Source: Verrucomicrobiota bacterium
Lineage (GTDB): Bacteria; Verrucomicrobiota; Verrucomicrobiia; Opitutales; Opitutaceae
Assembly: GCA_023391285.1 (NCBI GenBank)
Contig: JAEWBF010000138.1
Location: forward strand, 1 to 24,436
DNA length: 24,436 nucleotides
Direction: 5' to 3'
A model generated the notes under the pieces. The model did no database searches and was not told the DNA's origin. It was given only the letters and a program-made list of their open reading frames with translations. The position numbers were made by a program, and so were the translations under genes. Below, piece by piece: positions 16,201-22,709 of the stretch (the first letter of the stretch is position 1; every line of letters begins with the position of its first letter).

Positions 16201-17188
16201 CGCCGTCAAGTTCACCGCGACCGGCCGCGTCGCCCTCCGCGTCTCACGCTATCCCTCTCTCAGCTCTCAACCCTCAACTCTCAGCTTCTCCATCGAAGAC
16301 ACCGGCGTCGGCATCTCCGAAAAAGAGCAGGCCGCCCTCTTCCAACCGTTTTATCAACCCGTCGACGGCCGCCCGCCCGAACCCGGCACCGGCCTCGGCC
16401 TCGCCATCGCCAAACGTCTCGTCGAACTCATGGGCGGCCATCTCGCCGTCGAAAGTGCCCCCGGCGTCGGCAGCACGTTTTCCTTCAGCATCCCTCTCGA
16501 AGAGCTCTCCTCCGACACCCCCGCGCCCGAGCAACCTCAACGCTCTCCCGTCGGCTACCGCGGCGAACGCCGTCGGCTGCTCGTCGTCGACGATGTCGCG
16601 GTGAATCGCTCCGTCCTCGTCGAGTTGCTCTCCCCGCTCGGTTTCGATCTCCGCGAAGCCGCCAGCGGTGCCGCCGCTCTGGCCATGGTTGCCGAGTTTC
16701 GTCCCGATCTCGTTTTCCTCGATCTTCGCATGCCCGGCATGAGCGGCCTGGAAGTCGCCTCGCGTCTCCGCCCGTCGCCCGCGACTCGCAAGCCTATCCT
16801 CATCGCGATGTCCGCGTCCGTTCTCTCGTTCAACCGCGACAAGGCTCTCGAAGCCGGCTGCGACGACTTCCTCCCCAAGCCATTCCGCGAAGCCGATCTC
16901 GTCGCCAAACTCGCGCTCCATCTCGGACTCGTCTGGCGCTACGGTGACACCGCCCACCCGTTCCCGCCGGAAGCACCGTCTCTCGCTCCCACCGAAGAGC
17001 TCGCCTCACTCTTGGAAACCGCCAAACGCGGGGAAATCCGGCACCTGCGCGAACAACTCGCCGCCCTTCGCCAGCAATACCCTCACGACCATCGTCTCGC
17101 CGACCTCGAAGCGCTCGCGCGCGGTTACCAAATGGAACGCATCCGCGCGCAGCTCTCGCTCATTCTCAACGCCGCCCCCCGTTCATGA
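13289..17188 (+). CDS. hybrid sensor histidine kinase with propeller and Y_Y_Y sensor, copy 2
   Basis: A paralogue of the preceding gene, 1299 residues from ATG 13289; GTG 13274 would add five. The N-terminal HRISAFLHALFLLLAGLF is a signal/anchor segment. The periplasmic propeller (for example EGGLWLGFNTGAARLEINS) and Y_Y_Y domain (LLGFSDKWSEPSPL) resemble copy 1 in layout but have diverged strongly. A helix at ~787-806 precedes HisKA (H853 in MSHELRTPLNGV), HATPase_c (DNLLSNAVKF, GTGLGLAIAKRL), a receiver (LLVVDDVAVN; D1145 in FLDLRMPGM), and the same unrecognised ~75-residue helical tail. The stop codon overlaps the start of the response-regulator gene (ATGA), implying coupled synthesis and direct partnership. 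Tandem duplication is likely. Confidence 0.92.
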   Translation: MVLGASLPLRAFSAKHRISAFLHALFLLLAGLFPLSHAVAFDFSPEAGRPAFRNFRPTEYRSHPQVHATVLHRNGLVYFGSEQGILEFDGTRWRHLPASMPIVFRLASDDAGRLWASGSDELGYYEINPDASWRYHSLRNSLPDSFQRFGRSRSLVVHRGAVYLSSAVGILRWRDGIFDTWPANGPGELLFSLHGELYSASPTQLPRRLTDRGFEPLPAPPLDHSDALSIAALPLRDGRILWCWSNAGLLTFDPRTNTWDSFSSPAEDLLRNTRVHASLTLPDGTLVLGTSARGVILISPDGQQVRHFARAHGLADNAVLSMMLDREGGLWLGFNTGAARLEINSPVTIYDAANGLAPGTVDIWGRHEGRLYAGAFDGLYRLEPADNATAQSARFIRIDNTIRSVFGIESIDGELLIFGHEGVYRQNPDNSFTRLVHLPQNGVYCVVRSKFIPNRIYLGGYIGLTVIEKQQGEWKVIHERLDLGDAHTGLEDTNGDVWLGTYSRGFWRLPAAHKIADWSHASATYENYHKSHGLPSHYAWTTVYPTPAGVRFFTPAGNRQFLPDERRFVPDERFRIDGHPPVSMYPEITTSAGDTWTTVYGQSSIVAEHPFGRFTPDSSGTPVWQGAPASVIREVGFAGVAVAHLEQTPSGEVLWARGYDNMIRLDLSRPLPPPSRWAALVRSVGTEGRKLVEPTGDGPLEFSFAKDPITFRLAAPRYSALENILFQSRLLGFSDKWSEPSPLAEVSFTNLEGGPFTLEARAIDVEGSVSDVTRLTFRVAPPWHRTVWAYGGYALLLAGAVTGLVRWRVRKSERERHRLEGVVAERTAELQTAKELADEANRAKSTFLANMSHELRTPLNGVIGYAQVLQKSADIVPRDRERLRIVQTSGEHLLRMINEVLDFSKIEAGKLELRPAPFHLPQILSDIATAFETRATQKELAFALDAEPDLPAMVVGDAQKLRQVLDNLLSNAVKFTATGRVALRVSRYPSLSSQPSTLSFSIEDTGVGISEKEQAALFQPFYQPVDGRPPEPGTGLGLAIAKRLVELMGGHLAVESAPGVGSTFSFSIPLEELSSDTPAPEQPQRSPVGYRGERRRLLVVDDVAVNRSVLVELLSPLGFDLREAASGAAALAMVAEFRPDLVFLDLRMPGMSGLEVASRLRPSPATRKPILIAMSASVLSFNRDKALEAGCDDFLPKPFREADLVAKLALHLGLVWRYGDTAHPFPPEAPSLAPTEELASLLETAKRGEIRHLREQLAALRQQYPHDHRLADLEALARGYQMERIRAQLSLILNAAPRS
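16257..16284 (+). repeat. in-frame heptanucleotide repeat inside the HATPase domain, copy 2
   Basis: Four heptads (CTCTCAG, CTCTCAA, CCCTCAA, CTCTCAG) encode PSLSSQPSTLS, at the same place in the domain as the 12239-12266 tract. It differs from that copy by two A-to-G changes. Confidence 0.85.
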
Positions 17189-18060
17189 ATCCAGCCAAAG
17201 TCCTCGTGGTCGACGACACGCCCGCCAACGTCTCACTCATGCTCGATGCGCTCACCGAGGCCGGCTATGAGCTCCTCGTCGCAGAAAACGGTCGCAGCGC
17301 TCTTCAACTCCTGGAGCACAACCAGCCGGACCTTATTCTCCTCGATCTCGTGATGCCCGAACTCGACGGGTTCGCCACCTGCGAACGCCTGAAAAGGCAT
17401 CCCGAGTGGCGCGACATTCCCGTGCTCATCATGACCGCTCGCGACGAGCCCGAGGAAAAACTCCGCGCCTTCAATTGCGGCGCGGTCGACTACATCACCA
17501 AACCCGTTTATCCGCCCGAAGTCCTCGCACGCGTCGCCGCCCATCTCCAGATCCGAGCCCTCCAACGCTCGCTCGCCGACGAGCTCGAGATGCGCATCGA
17601 GGCCGAGCAACAATTGAAGCAGTCGCTCGATCGCGCCGTTGTCCTCGTCGATTGCGAACAGCACATCGTGTTCAGCACCCATCTCGCTGACGCCCTGCTC
17701 CACAAACATTTTCCCGCCTACGCCGGCGGTGTGCTTCCTTCCGATTTCTTCTCCGCCAACTCACCGCTGGTCGCCCGGCGTTTCTCCGAGCCCGGACGCG
17801 ATGATCTCGTCATGTTCGTGCTCGAAGAAAAAGGCGAACCGCCCGGCCCCGCCGCTTTGCTCACACTCGGCCTCACTCCGCGCGAGGCCGAGGTGTTGTT
17901 CTGGATCGCACAAGGCAAAGGCAATCCCGACATCTCCGTCATCCTCGGCGCCAGCGTCCGCACCGTGCACAAGCACGTCGAAAACATCTTCCGCAAACTC
18001 GGCTGCGAAACCCGCGCCGCCGCCGCCCTCGCCGCCGCAGATCTTCTCCGCCCGCGTTGA
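17185..18060 (+). CDS. response regulator, receiver plus LuxR-type DNA-binding domain
   Basis: A 291-residue cytosolic transcription regulator. The receiver domain spans residues ~4-120: acidic pair D10/D11 in VLVVDD, phospho-acceptor D54 in ILLDLVMPELDG, T/S switch in LIMTARD, and the lysine in YITKPVYP. A charged helical linker (~128-150) leads to a PAS-like stretch (AVVLVDCEQHIVFSTHLADALL). The LuxR/GerE helix-turn-helix is at ~228-290 (LTPREAEVLFWIAQGKGNPDIS, then ASVRTVHKHVENIFRKLG). ATG 17185 shares ATGA with the stop of the second kinase, so this is the probable output partner of one or both kinases. Target genes are unknown; the nearby glycosidase is only a speculative candidate. Confidence 0.94.
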   Translation: MNPAKVLVVDDTPANVSLMLDALTEAGYELLVAENGRSALQLLEHNQPDLILLDLVMPELDGFATCERLKRHPEWRDIPVLIMTARDEPEEKLRAFNCGAVDYITKPVYPPEVLARVAAHLQIRALQRSLADELEMRIEAEQQLKQSLDRAVVLVDCEQHIVFSTHLADALLHKHFPAYAGGVLPSDFFSANSPLVARRFSEPGRDDLVMFVLEEKGEPPGPAALLTLGLTPREAEVLFWIAQGKGNPDISVILGASVRTVHKHVENIFRKLGCETRAAAALAAADLLRPR

Positions 18061-18061
18061 T

Positions 18062-18089
18062 GTGGGGCGGGACTCCCGACCCCGTCCCC
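18062..18089 (+). repeat. GC-rich hairpin repeat after the response regulator
   Basis: GGGGCGGG (18064-18071), loop with ACTCCCGA, then CCCCGTCCCC with one bulged base. It starts right after the stop codon and resembles the element at 7398-7427. Confidence 0.5.
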
Positions 18090-18294
18090 CCCACCCCCGC
18101 CTCGTCCGCCGCTACGCACCCAGGCGTATACCCGCATCCGGGCCGCCCCATGACATTGGGCGCGTATGCACGCATTCATTCGTCCAGCTCTGATCCTGCG
18201 CCTGCTGGCGTTTGCGCCGCTGCTTCGCGCGCAGGCGCCGAAACTCCCACCACGCTCACCGACGACGGTTGCCCTACCTTTCTCCAACAACAGA
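18090..18294 (+). other. gene-poor stretch with a possible decayed secreted-protein start
   Basis: No convincing gene is seen here. A frame from ATG 18166 begins MHAFIRPALILRLLAFAPLL followed by RAQAP, which looks like a signal peptide. It then becomes Arg/Ser/Pro-rich, runs through the terminator at 18295-18336 and overlaps the 3' end of clpC, so it is either a remnant or chance. Confidence 0.3.
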
Positions 18295-18336
18295 AAACCC
18301 CGCTCCCGTTGTTCTCGGGGGGCGGGGTTTCTTTTT
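18295..18336. terminator. strong intrinsic terminator between convergent operons
   Basis: AAACCCCGC (18295-18303) pairs with GCGGGGTTT (18322-18330); the inner part (CCCG with CGGG) can extend the stem. CTTTTTGG follows on the plus strand and TTTTCTGTTG on the minus strand, so it can serve both the kinase/regulator operon and the clpC operon. Confidence 0.85.
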
Positions 18337-18362
18337 GGCGGCGGGTGGTCGCCTTTGTTTTA

Positions 18363-20885
18363 TCAGGGCGCCACGCCGCTATCCGCGGCGGGGGCCTTTT
18401 GTCTAAATATCAGCTTGTCGCCTTCACGATCGACGATGCACGGCTCGCCGTCCTTCACCTCGCCGCGCAGGAGCGCTTCGGCCAAAGGATCTTCGAGGTA
18501 GTGCTCCACCGCACGGCGCAACGGACGCGCGCCATACTTCTCGTCGTAGCCTTTCTCGATCAGCAACTGCTTCGATTCCGGCGTGAACTCGAGCGTGATC
18601 TTCCGCTCCGACAGACGCTTTGCGAAATTCGCCGTCTCGAGTTCGACGATCTTGACGAGGTCTTCCTTCCCGAGGGGACGGAAGAAGATGATATCGGAGA
18701 TACGATTCAAGAACTCGGGCTTGAAGATGCGCTTCGCTTCTTCGAGCACCTTTTCCTTCATCTTGTCGGCATCGTTCGCCGCCTGTCCGATCGCACCGAA
18801 GCCCATCGAGGTCTGACGCTGCAACAACTGCGCGCCCACGTTCGAGGTCATGATGATGATCGTATTGCGAAAATCGACCGTGCGGCCCAGCGAGTCGGTC
18901 AGGCGTCCGTCTTCCAGGATCTGGAGGAGAATCTGCACGACATCCGGGTGCGCCTTTTCGACTTCGTCGAAGAGGACGACCGAGTAAGGCCGGCGGCGCA
19001 CCGCTTCGGTGAGCTGCCCGCCCTCGTCGTAGCCGACGTAGCCCGGAGGCGAGCCGACCAACCGCGAAACGGCGAACTTCTCCATGTATTCGGACATGTC
19101 GATTTGGATCAACGCGTCCTGATTGCCGAACATCTGCGCCGCCAGTTGCTTCGCGAGCATCGTTTTGCCGACGCCCGTCGGGCCCACGAACATGAACGAT
19201 CCAATCGGCCGGCGCGGATCCTTGAGGTCCGCGCGCGAACGGCGCAGCGCACGAGCGATGGAAACGGAAGCCTGATCCTGACCGATAACGGCCTTCTGCA
19301 GCTCCTTTTCCATCGAGAGCAATTTCTCGCTCTCCTTCTTTTCCATGCGGCTGAGCGGAATTCCGGTCCAATCGGCGACCACCTGCATCATCAGATCCTC
19401 GTCGATGGTCACGCGCTTCTCTTCGCGCGCCTTCTTCCACTCTTCGGTGATCTGATCCTGCTTCACGCGCAGCTGCTTCTCCTGGTCGCGATAACGCGCG
19501 GCCTCCTCGAAGTGCTGTTCGCTTATGGCCTTTTCCTTCAGCGCGCACACGCGCTCGATTTCCTTCGTCAGGTTCTCGACATCCGGCGGACGGGTGAGCG
19601 CGCCGATGCGCGCCCGCGAACCGGCCTCATCCATGACGTCGATCGCCTTGTCGGGCAGGAAACGTCCGGTGATGTAACGGTCCGACAGCTTCGCCGCCGC
19701 TTCGATCGATTTGTCCGTGAAGACCGCTTTGTGGTGATCCTCATACTTCGAACGAATCCCTTTCAGGATCAGCACGGTGTCGTCAACCGACGGCGCTTCC
19801 ACCTTCACCGATTGAAAACGGCGATCGAGCGCCGAATCCTTTTCGATATACTTGCGGTATTCGTTCAGCGTGGTTGCGCCGACGCACTGCAGCTCACCGC
19901 GCGAGAGCGCGGGCTTGAAGATATTCGAAGCATCCATCGCGCCTTCCGCAGCACCGGCGCCCACGATTGTGTGCAGCTCGTCGATGAACAGGATGATGTT
20001 CTTCGCGCGCTTGATTTCGTCCATGACCGCCTTGATGCGCTCTTCGAATTGACCGCGGTATTTCGTGCCCGCGACCATGAGAGCGAGGTCGAGCGTGATG
20101 ACCTTCTTCTCGAGCAGGATTTCAGGAACGGCACCGCTCGCAATTTCCTGCGCAAGACCTTCGACGATCGCTGTCTTGCCCACGCCCGCTTCGCCGATGA
20201 GCACCGGATTGTTCTTCGTGCGGCGGCAAAGGATCTGGATGACGCGGCGGATCTCGTTCTTCCGCCCCACCACCGGATCCATCTCGCCCTTGCGCGCGAG
20301 CTCCGTCAGGTCGCGGCCAAACGCCTTCAGCGCCGGCGTCTTCACTTCCTTTTTGTCTTCGGCGCCGCCGCTGCGTTGCGGCGTGCCCGCCGTCGCTTCC
20401 TCGCCAGGAACGTCGCCGCTCTGGCTGCTGGAGAACTGCGGATCGAGTTCGCGGAGGATTTCGTTGCGCGTGCGCTCGATGTCGATGTCGAGCGACTTCA
20501 ACACCCGCGCCGCCACGCCTTCGCCTTCGCGCAGCAAGCCGAGCAGGATGTGCTCCGTGCCCACATAGGAATGATTGAGCGTCTTCGCTTCCTTGCCCGC
20601 GAGGGCGAGGACCTTCTTGACGCGCGGAGTGTAGGGAATGCTGCCCTGGGTCTTGGTTTCTTGTCCGGTGCCGACCTGCTTTTCGACGGCAGAACGGACG
20701 GTCTCGAGGTCCAGACCCATTTTCTGCAAGACGCTGACCGCCACTCCCTGGCCGAGTTTGATCAACCCGAGCAGGATGTGCTCCGTGCCCACGTAATTGT
20801 GGTGAAAACGGTCCGCCTCCTTGCGTGCCAGCGCGAGCACTTGCTGCGCGCGCGGCGTGAAGTTGTTCATGGGTTCTTGGGACAT
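18363..20885 (-). CDS. clpC: ATP-dependent Clp protease ATPase subunit ClpC
   Basis: An 840-residue AAA+ unfoldase of the HSP100 class that feeds substrates to ClpP. Two N-domain repeats each contain GTEHILLG (E35 and E111), matching the glutamates (E32 and E106 in B. subtilis) known to bind phospho-arginine. D1 Walker A is GEAGVGKT at 231-238 and Walker B is ILFIDE at ~298-303. A UVR-type middle domain contains EEAARYRDQEKQLR. D2 Walker A is GPTGVGKT near 564-571. MGF in SMGFGAIG is the likely ClpP-docking loop. Length is slightly above the usual ~810-830, with a short Ala/Pro-rich tail. The start is either M1 or the M6 of MNNFTPRAQQ. It lies 18 nt after mcsB in one operon, and its near-balanced base composition differs from its neighbours, as expected for a conserved, well expressed gene. 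Confidence 0.97.
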   Translation of the reverse strand: MSQEPMNNFTPRAQQVLALARKEADRFHHNYVGTEHILLGLIKLGQGVAVSVLQKMGLDLETVRSAVEKQVGTGQETKTQGSIPYTPRVKKVLALAGKEAKTLNHSYVGTEHILLGLLREGEGVAARVLKSLDIDIERTRNEILRELDPQFSSSQSGDVPGEEATAGTPQRSGGAEDKKEVKTPALKAFGRDLTELARKGEMDPVVGRKNEIRRVIQILCRRTKNNPVLIGEAGVGKTAIVEGLAQEIASGAVPEILLEKKVITLDLALMVAGTKYRGQFEERIKAVMDEIKRAKNIILFIDELHTIVGAGAAEGAMDASNIFKPALSRGELQCVGATTLNEYRKYIEKDSALDRRFQSVKVEAPSVDDTVLILKGIRSKYEDHHKAVFTDKSIEAAAKLSDRYITGRFLPDKAIDVMDEAGSRARIGALTRPPDVENLTKEIERVCALKEKAISEQHFEEAARYRDQEKQLRVKQDQITEEWKKAREEKRVTIDEDLMMQVVADWTGIPLSRMEKKESEKLLSMEKELQKAVIGQDQASVSIARALRRSRADLKDPRRPIGSFMFVGPTGVGKTMLAKQLAAQMFGNQDALIQIDMSEYMEKFAVSRLVGSPPGYVGYDEGGQLTEAVRRRPYSVVLFDEVEKAHPDVVQILLQILEDGRLTDSLGRTVDFRNTIIIMTSNVGAQLLQRQTSMGFGAIGQAANDADKMKEKVLEEAKRIFKPEFLNRISDIIFFRPLGKEDLVKIVELETANFAKRLSERKITLEFTPESKQLLIEKGYDEKYGARPLRRAVEHYLEDPLAEALLRGEVKDGEPCIVDREGDKLIFRQKAPAADSGVAP

Positions 20886-20903
20886 GTGTTGTTTATTAAA
20901 GGG

Positions 20904-21995
20904 TTAATTCGACCCGTCGGCGGTGAAAGTAAAGTTGGGCTGCGGAAAAGTCGCAAATTCCGCTCGCAACCGCCCCGCTCGCAACAGATCGCGTTGTCCA
21001 GGCTCGAACTCGCCTTTCTGCGCGTGTTGCAAATGCCCGGGTTGTGCTTCGATGAAGAGCCGGTCGATCTTGGCGCGATTTTCCTCGGGGAAAACCTTCA
21101 AGTCCGTGCCGAGCCGCAACAGCGAGAGCAGGTTCATCGCCTCGCTCGAAGTGAGCATATGGCTGTTCTGCAGGATGCCGTAGGCACGTCCAATCTTGTC
21201 GAACAACTTCCCCGGATCCGCCTCCAGCAAACGCTGCCGCGCATTCAGTTCGTGCTCGATGATCGAGGTTAGGACGCTGCCCAGCCGCTTGATGATCTCG
21301 TCCTCCGACTCGCCAAGCGTCGTCTGATTCGAGATCTGAAAAATGCTTCCGCTCGCATCCGAGCCTTCGCCAAACAAACCGCGCACCACCATCCCGAGCT
21401 GGTTCACCGCTCGCACGACCTTTTCCATCTGGTTCGCAATCACCAGCGCGGGCAGATGCATCATCGCCGAAGCACGCATTCCCGTGCCCAGATTCGTCGG
21501 ACAAGCCGTCAGATACCCCAGCTTCGGCGAGAACGCATAATCCAGCTGATCCTCGATCGCCGAATCCAACTCGTTGATCGAATTCCACGCCTTCTTCAGC
21601 TGAAAGCCCGCGCGCAGCACCTGAATCCGCAGATGATCCTCTTCGTTGATCATCACCGAAAAACATTGGTCCTTGCTGATGACCACGCCCGAGCCGCCCT
21701 TCGCGCCGCTCAACTCGCGGCTGATCAGATGCCGCTCCACGAGAATCTGCTTCTCGAGATCGCTCAACTCGTCCACCGCCACGCTCAACCCGCGCTTCAT
21801 CGGCGAGGTCGTCATCACCGCATCGCGGCAGGAGCCGAGAATCTCGCCCCGCTTGGCCGCTTTCGCCCACCCGGGAAACGGCGTGCCGGCGAGATTCCGC
21901 GCGAGACGTATCCGCGTCATCAGCACGACAGCCGTCTTGCTGCTGGCCGAATCGGTCAGCTCGGAAGACGAGTCGATGAGCGAAGCGATCGTCAT
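20904..21995 (-). CDS. mcsB: protein-arginine kinase McsB
   Basis: A 363-residue ATP:guanido phosphotransferase that phosphorylates arginine side chains on proteins and marks them for ClpC-ClpP. MTRIRLARNLAG at 26-37, INEEDHLRIQ at 116-125, and the catalytic-cysteine motif YLTACPTNLGTGMRAS (C165) are all present. Near the C-terminus RDLLRA (~335-340) matches the RDxxRA phospho-arginine-binding motif reported to control McsB allosterically. Start ATG 21995 is chosen: it lies 4 nt past the mcsA stop and gives the family's normal length. The in-frame upstream extension overlaps mcsA and has no family match. Cotranscribed with mcsA and clpC. Confidence 0.96.
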   Translation of the reverse strand: MTIASLIDSSSELTDSASSKTAVVLMTRIRLARNLAGTPFPGWAKAAKRGEILGSCRDAVMTTSPMKRGLSVAVDELSDLEKQILVERHLISRELSGAKGGSGVVISKDQCFSVMINEEDHLRIQVLRAGFQLKKAWNSINELDSAIEDQLDYAFSPKLGYLTACPTNLGTGMRASAMMHLPALVIANQMEKVVRAVNQLGMVVRGLFGEGSDASGSIFQISNQTTLGESEDEIIKRLGSVLTSIIEHELNARQRLLEADPGKLFDKIGRAYGILQNSHMLTSSEAMNLLSLLRLGTDLKVFPEENRAKIDRLFIEAQPGHLQHAQKGEFEPGQRDLLRAGRLRAEFATFPQPNFTFTADGSN

Positions 21996-21999
21996 GGGC

Positions 22000-22509
22000 T
22001 TAACGCGTCGGCTTTTGCCCAAAGGTTTGTTTGACTTGGTTGATTTCATCGCGGCATCGCGCGGCGTCCTCATAACGCTCCGATTTGATCGCAGCGGTGA
22101 GGTCGAGTTCGAGTTTGGAAAGTCTTTCGTGGAGAGTTTTGCGAGCGAGCGCCTTCTGCGGAACCTTGCCGGTGTGCGCCGTGCCCTTGTGCATGCTGTC
22201 GAGCATCGGCTCGACCATGCTCGTGAAGGTTTCGTAGCAAGCCGGACAACCGAAGCGCCCGTGTTTCTTGAAGTCTCCCGGCGCGAAGCCGCACTGCTCG
22301 CAACGCACGCCCGAAAGCGTGGTCGGCTCAGGATTCAGCGACGCCTTCAGCAACAGATCCGCCAAGGAAAACCCGCTCGGGTCCGTCACGCCTTTGGCCT
22401 GCGCGCATTCCTCGCAGAGGTCCACCTTGTGAACCTTGTTGTTCACGATCTGCGTGAGATGAACCGTCGCAGGCTTTGAACAGAGATCGCACTTGAGTGG
22501 GTTGGCCAT
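22000..22509 (-). CDS. mcsA: McsA, zinc-binding activator of McsB
   Basis: A 169-residue protein with two zinc-binding modules of CxxC pairs: C7/C10 with C32/C35, and C70/C73 with C88/C91. A C-terminal UVR domain at ~130-165 contains LDLTAAIKSERYEDAARCRD. McsA activates the arginine kinase McsB in Firmicutes. Order mcsA-mcsB-clpC is the same as there, except that ctsR, which normally precedes mcsA, is missing. ATG 22509 (MANPLKCDLC) gives the expected start of the zinc finger. The gap to mcsB is 4 nt, implying translational coupling. Confidence 0.95.
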   Translation of the reverse strand: MANPLKCDLCSKPATVHLTQIVNNKVHKVDLCEECAQAKGVTDPSGFSLADLLLKASLNPEPTTLSGVRCEQCGFAPGDFKKHGRFGCPACYETFTSMVEPMLDSMHKGTAHTGKVPQKALARKTLHERLSKLELDLTAAIKSERYEDAARCRDEINQVKQTFGQKPTR

Positions 22510-22614
22510 TTTCAGTCGGAAGAGTTCTTGCACCAACCATGCCACGCCCGCTCTCGCTGGCAAGTGCCGGGCGAACTCTCGGCCGCGCTTTTTTCCCTGC
22601 GCCGCACTTGCACA

Positions 22615-22642
22615 CCACGTGCGCGTTTCGTCGCACACGTGG
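22615..22642. promoter_or_regulatory. CCACGTG palindrome upstream of mcsA
   Basis: CCACGTGCGCG (22615-22625), 6-nt spacer TTTCGT, CGCACACGTGG (22632-22642): the arms match at 10 of 11 positions. It lies about 105-130 nt upstream of mcsA. No T-run follows on the minus strand, so an operator is as likely as a terminator for the aminotransferase gene. Confidence 0.45.
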
Positions 22643-22663
22643 CGCACGCCACCTTCGCCAATT

Positions 22664-22688
22664 TGGAGGCGCGGCGCCCTCACCGCGC
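22664..22688 (+). repeat. TGGAGGCGCGG hairpin repeat, copy 3
   Basis: GCGCGGCG, loop CCCT, CACCGCGC: the same layout as 9241-9265 with one unpaired position. It lies just downstream of the aminotransferase gene. Confidence 0.65.
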
Positions 22689-22709
22689 TTCTCCGCCACG
22701 TCGTCTCGT

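Larger units (their letters stand above)
22510..22709 (-). promoter_or_regulatory. upstream region of the mcsA-mcsB-clpC operon
   Basis: This 200-nt gap between the aminotransferase stop and the mcsA start must contain the operon promoter unless the two are cotranscribed. No CtsR box (GGTCAAA direct repeat), CIRCE element or clear sigma-70 promoter was seen. It holds a palindrome (22615-22642) and a hairpin repeat (22664-22688). Confidence 0.4.

Noticed and set aside
18057..21272. 1071-codon plus-strand open frame opposite clpC
   Set aside because: It is the antisense shadow of clpC, mcsB and the terminator region; composition is Arg/Leu/His-rich with no domain, whereas clpC on the other strand is unmistakable.
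21996..22073. 26-residue N-terminal extension of McsB
   Set aside because: It overlaps mcsA, has no family similarity, and the ATG 4 nt after the mcsA stop gives normal length.
22510..22709. CtsR or HrcA binding site upstream of mcsA
   Set aside because: No GGTCAAA direct repeat and no TTAGCACTC inverted repeat could be found by eye on either strand.
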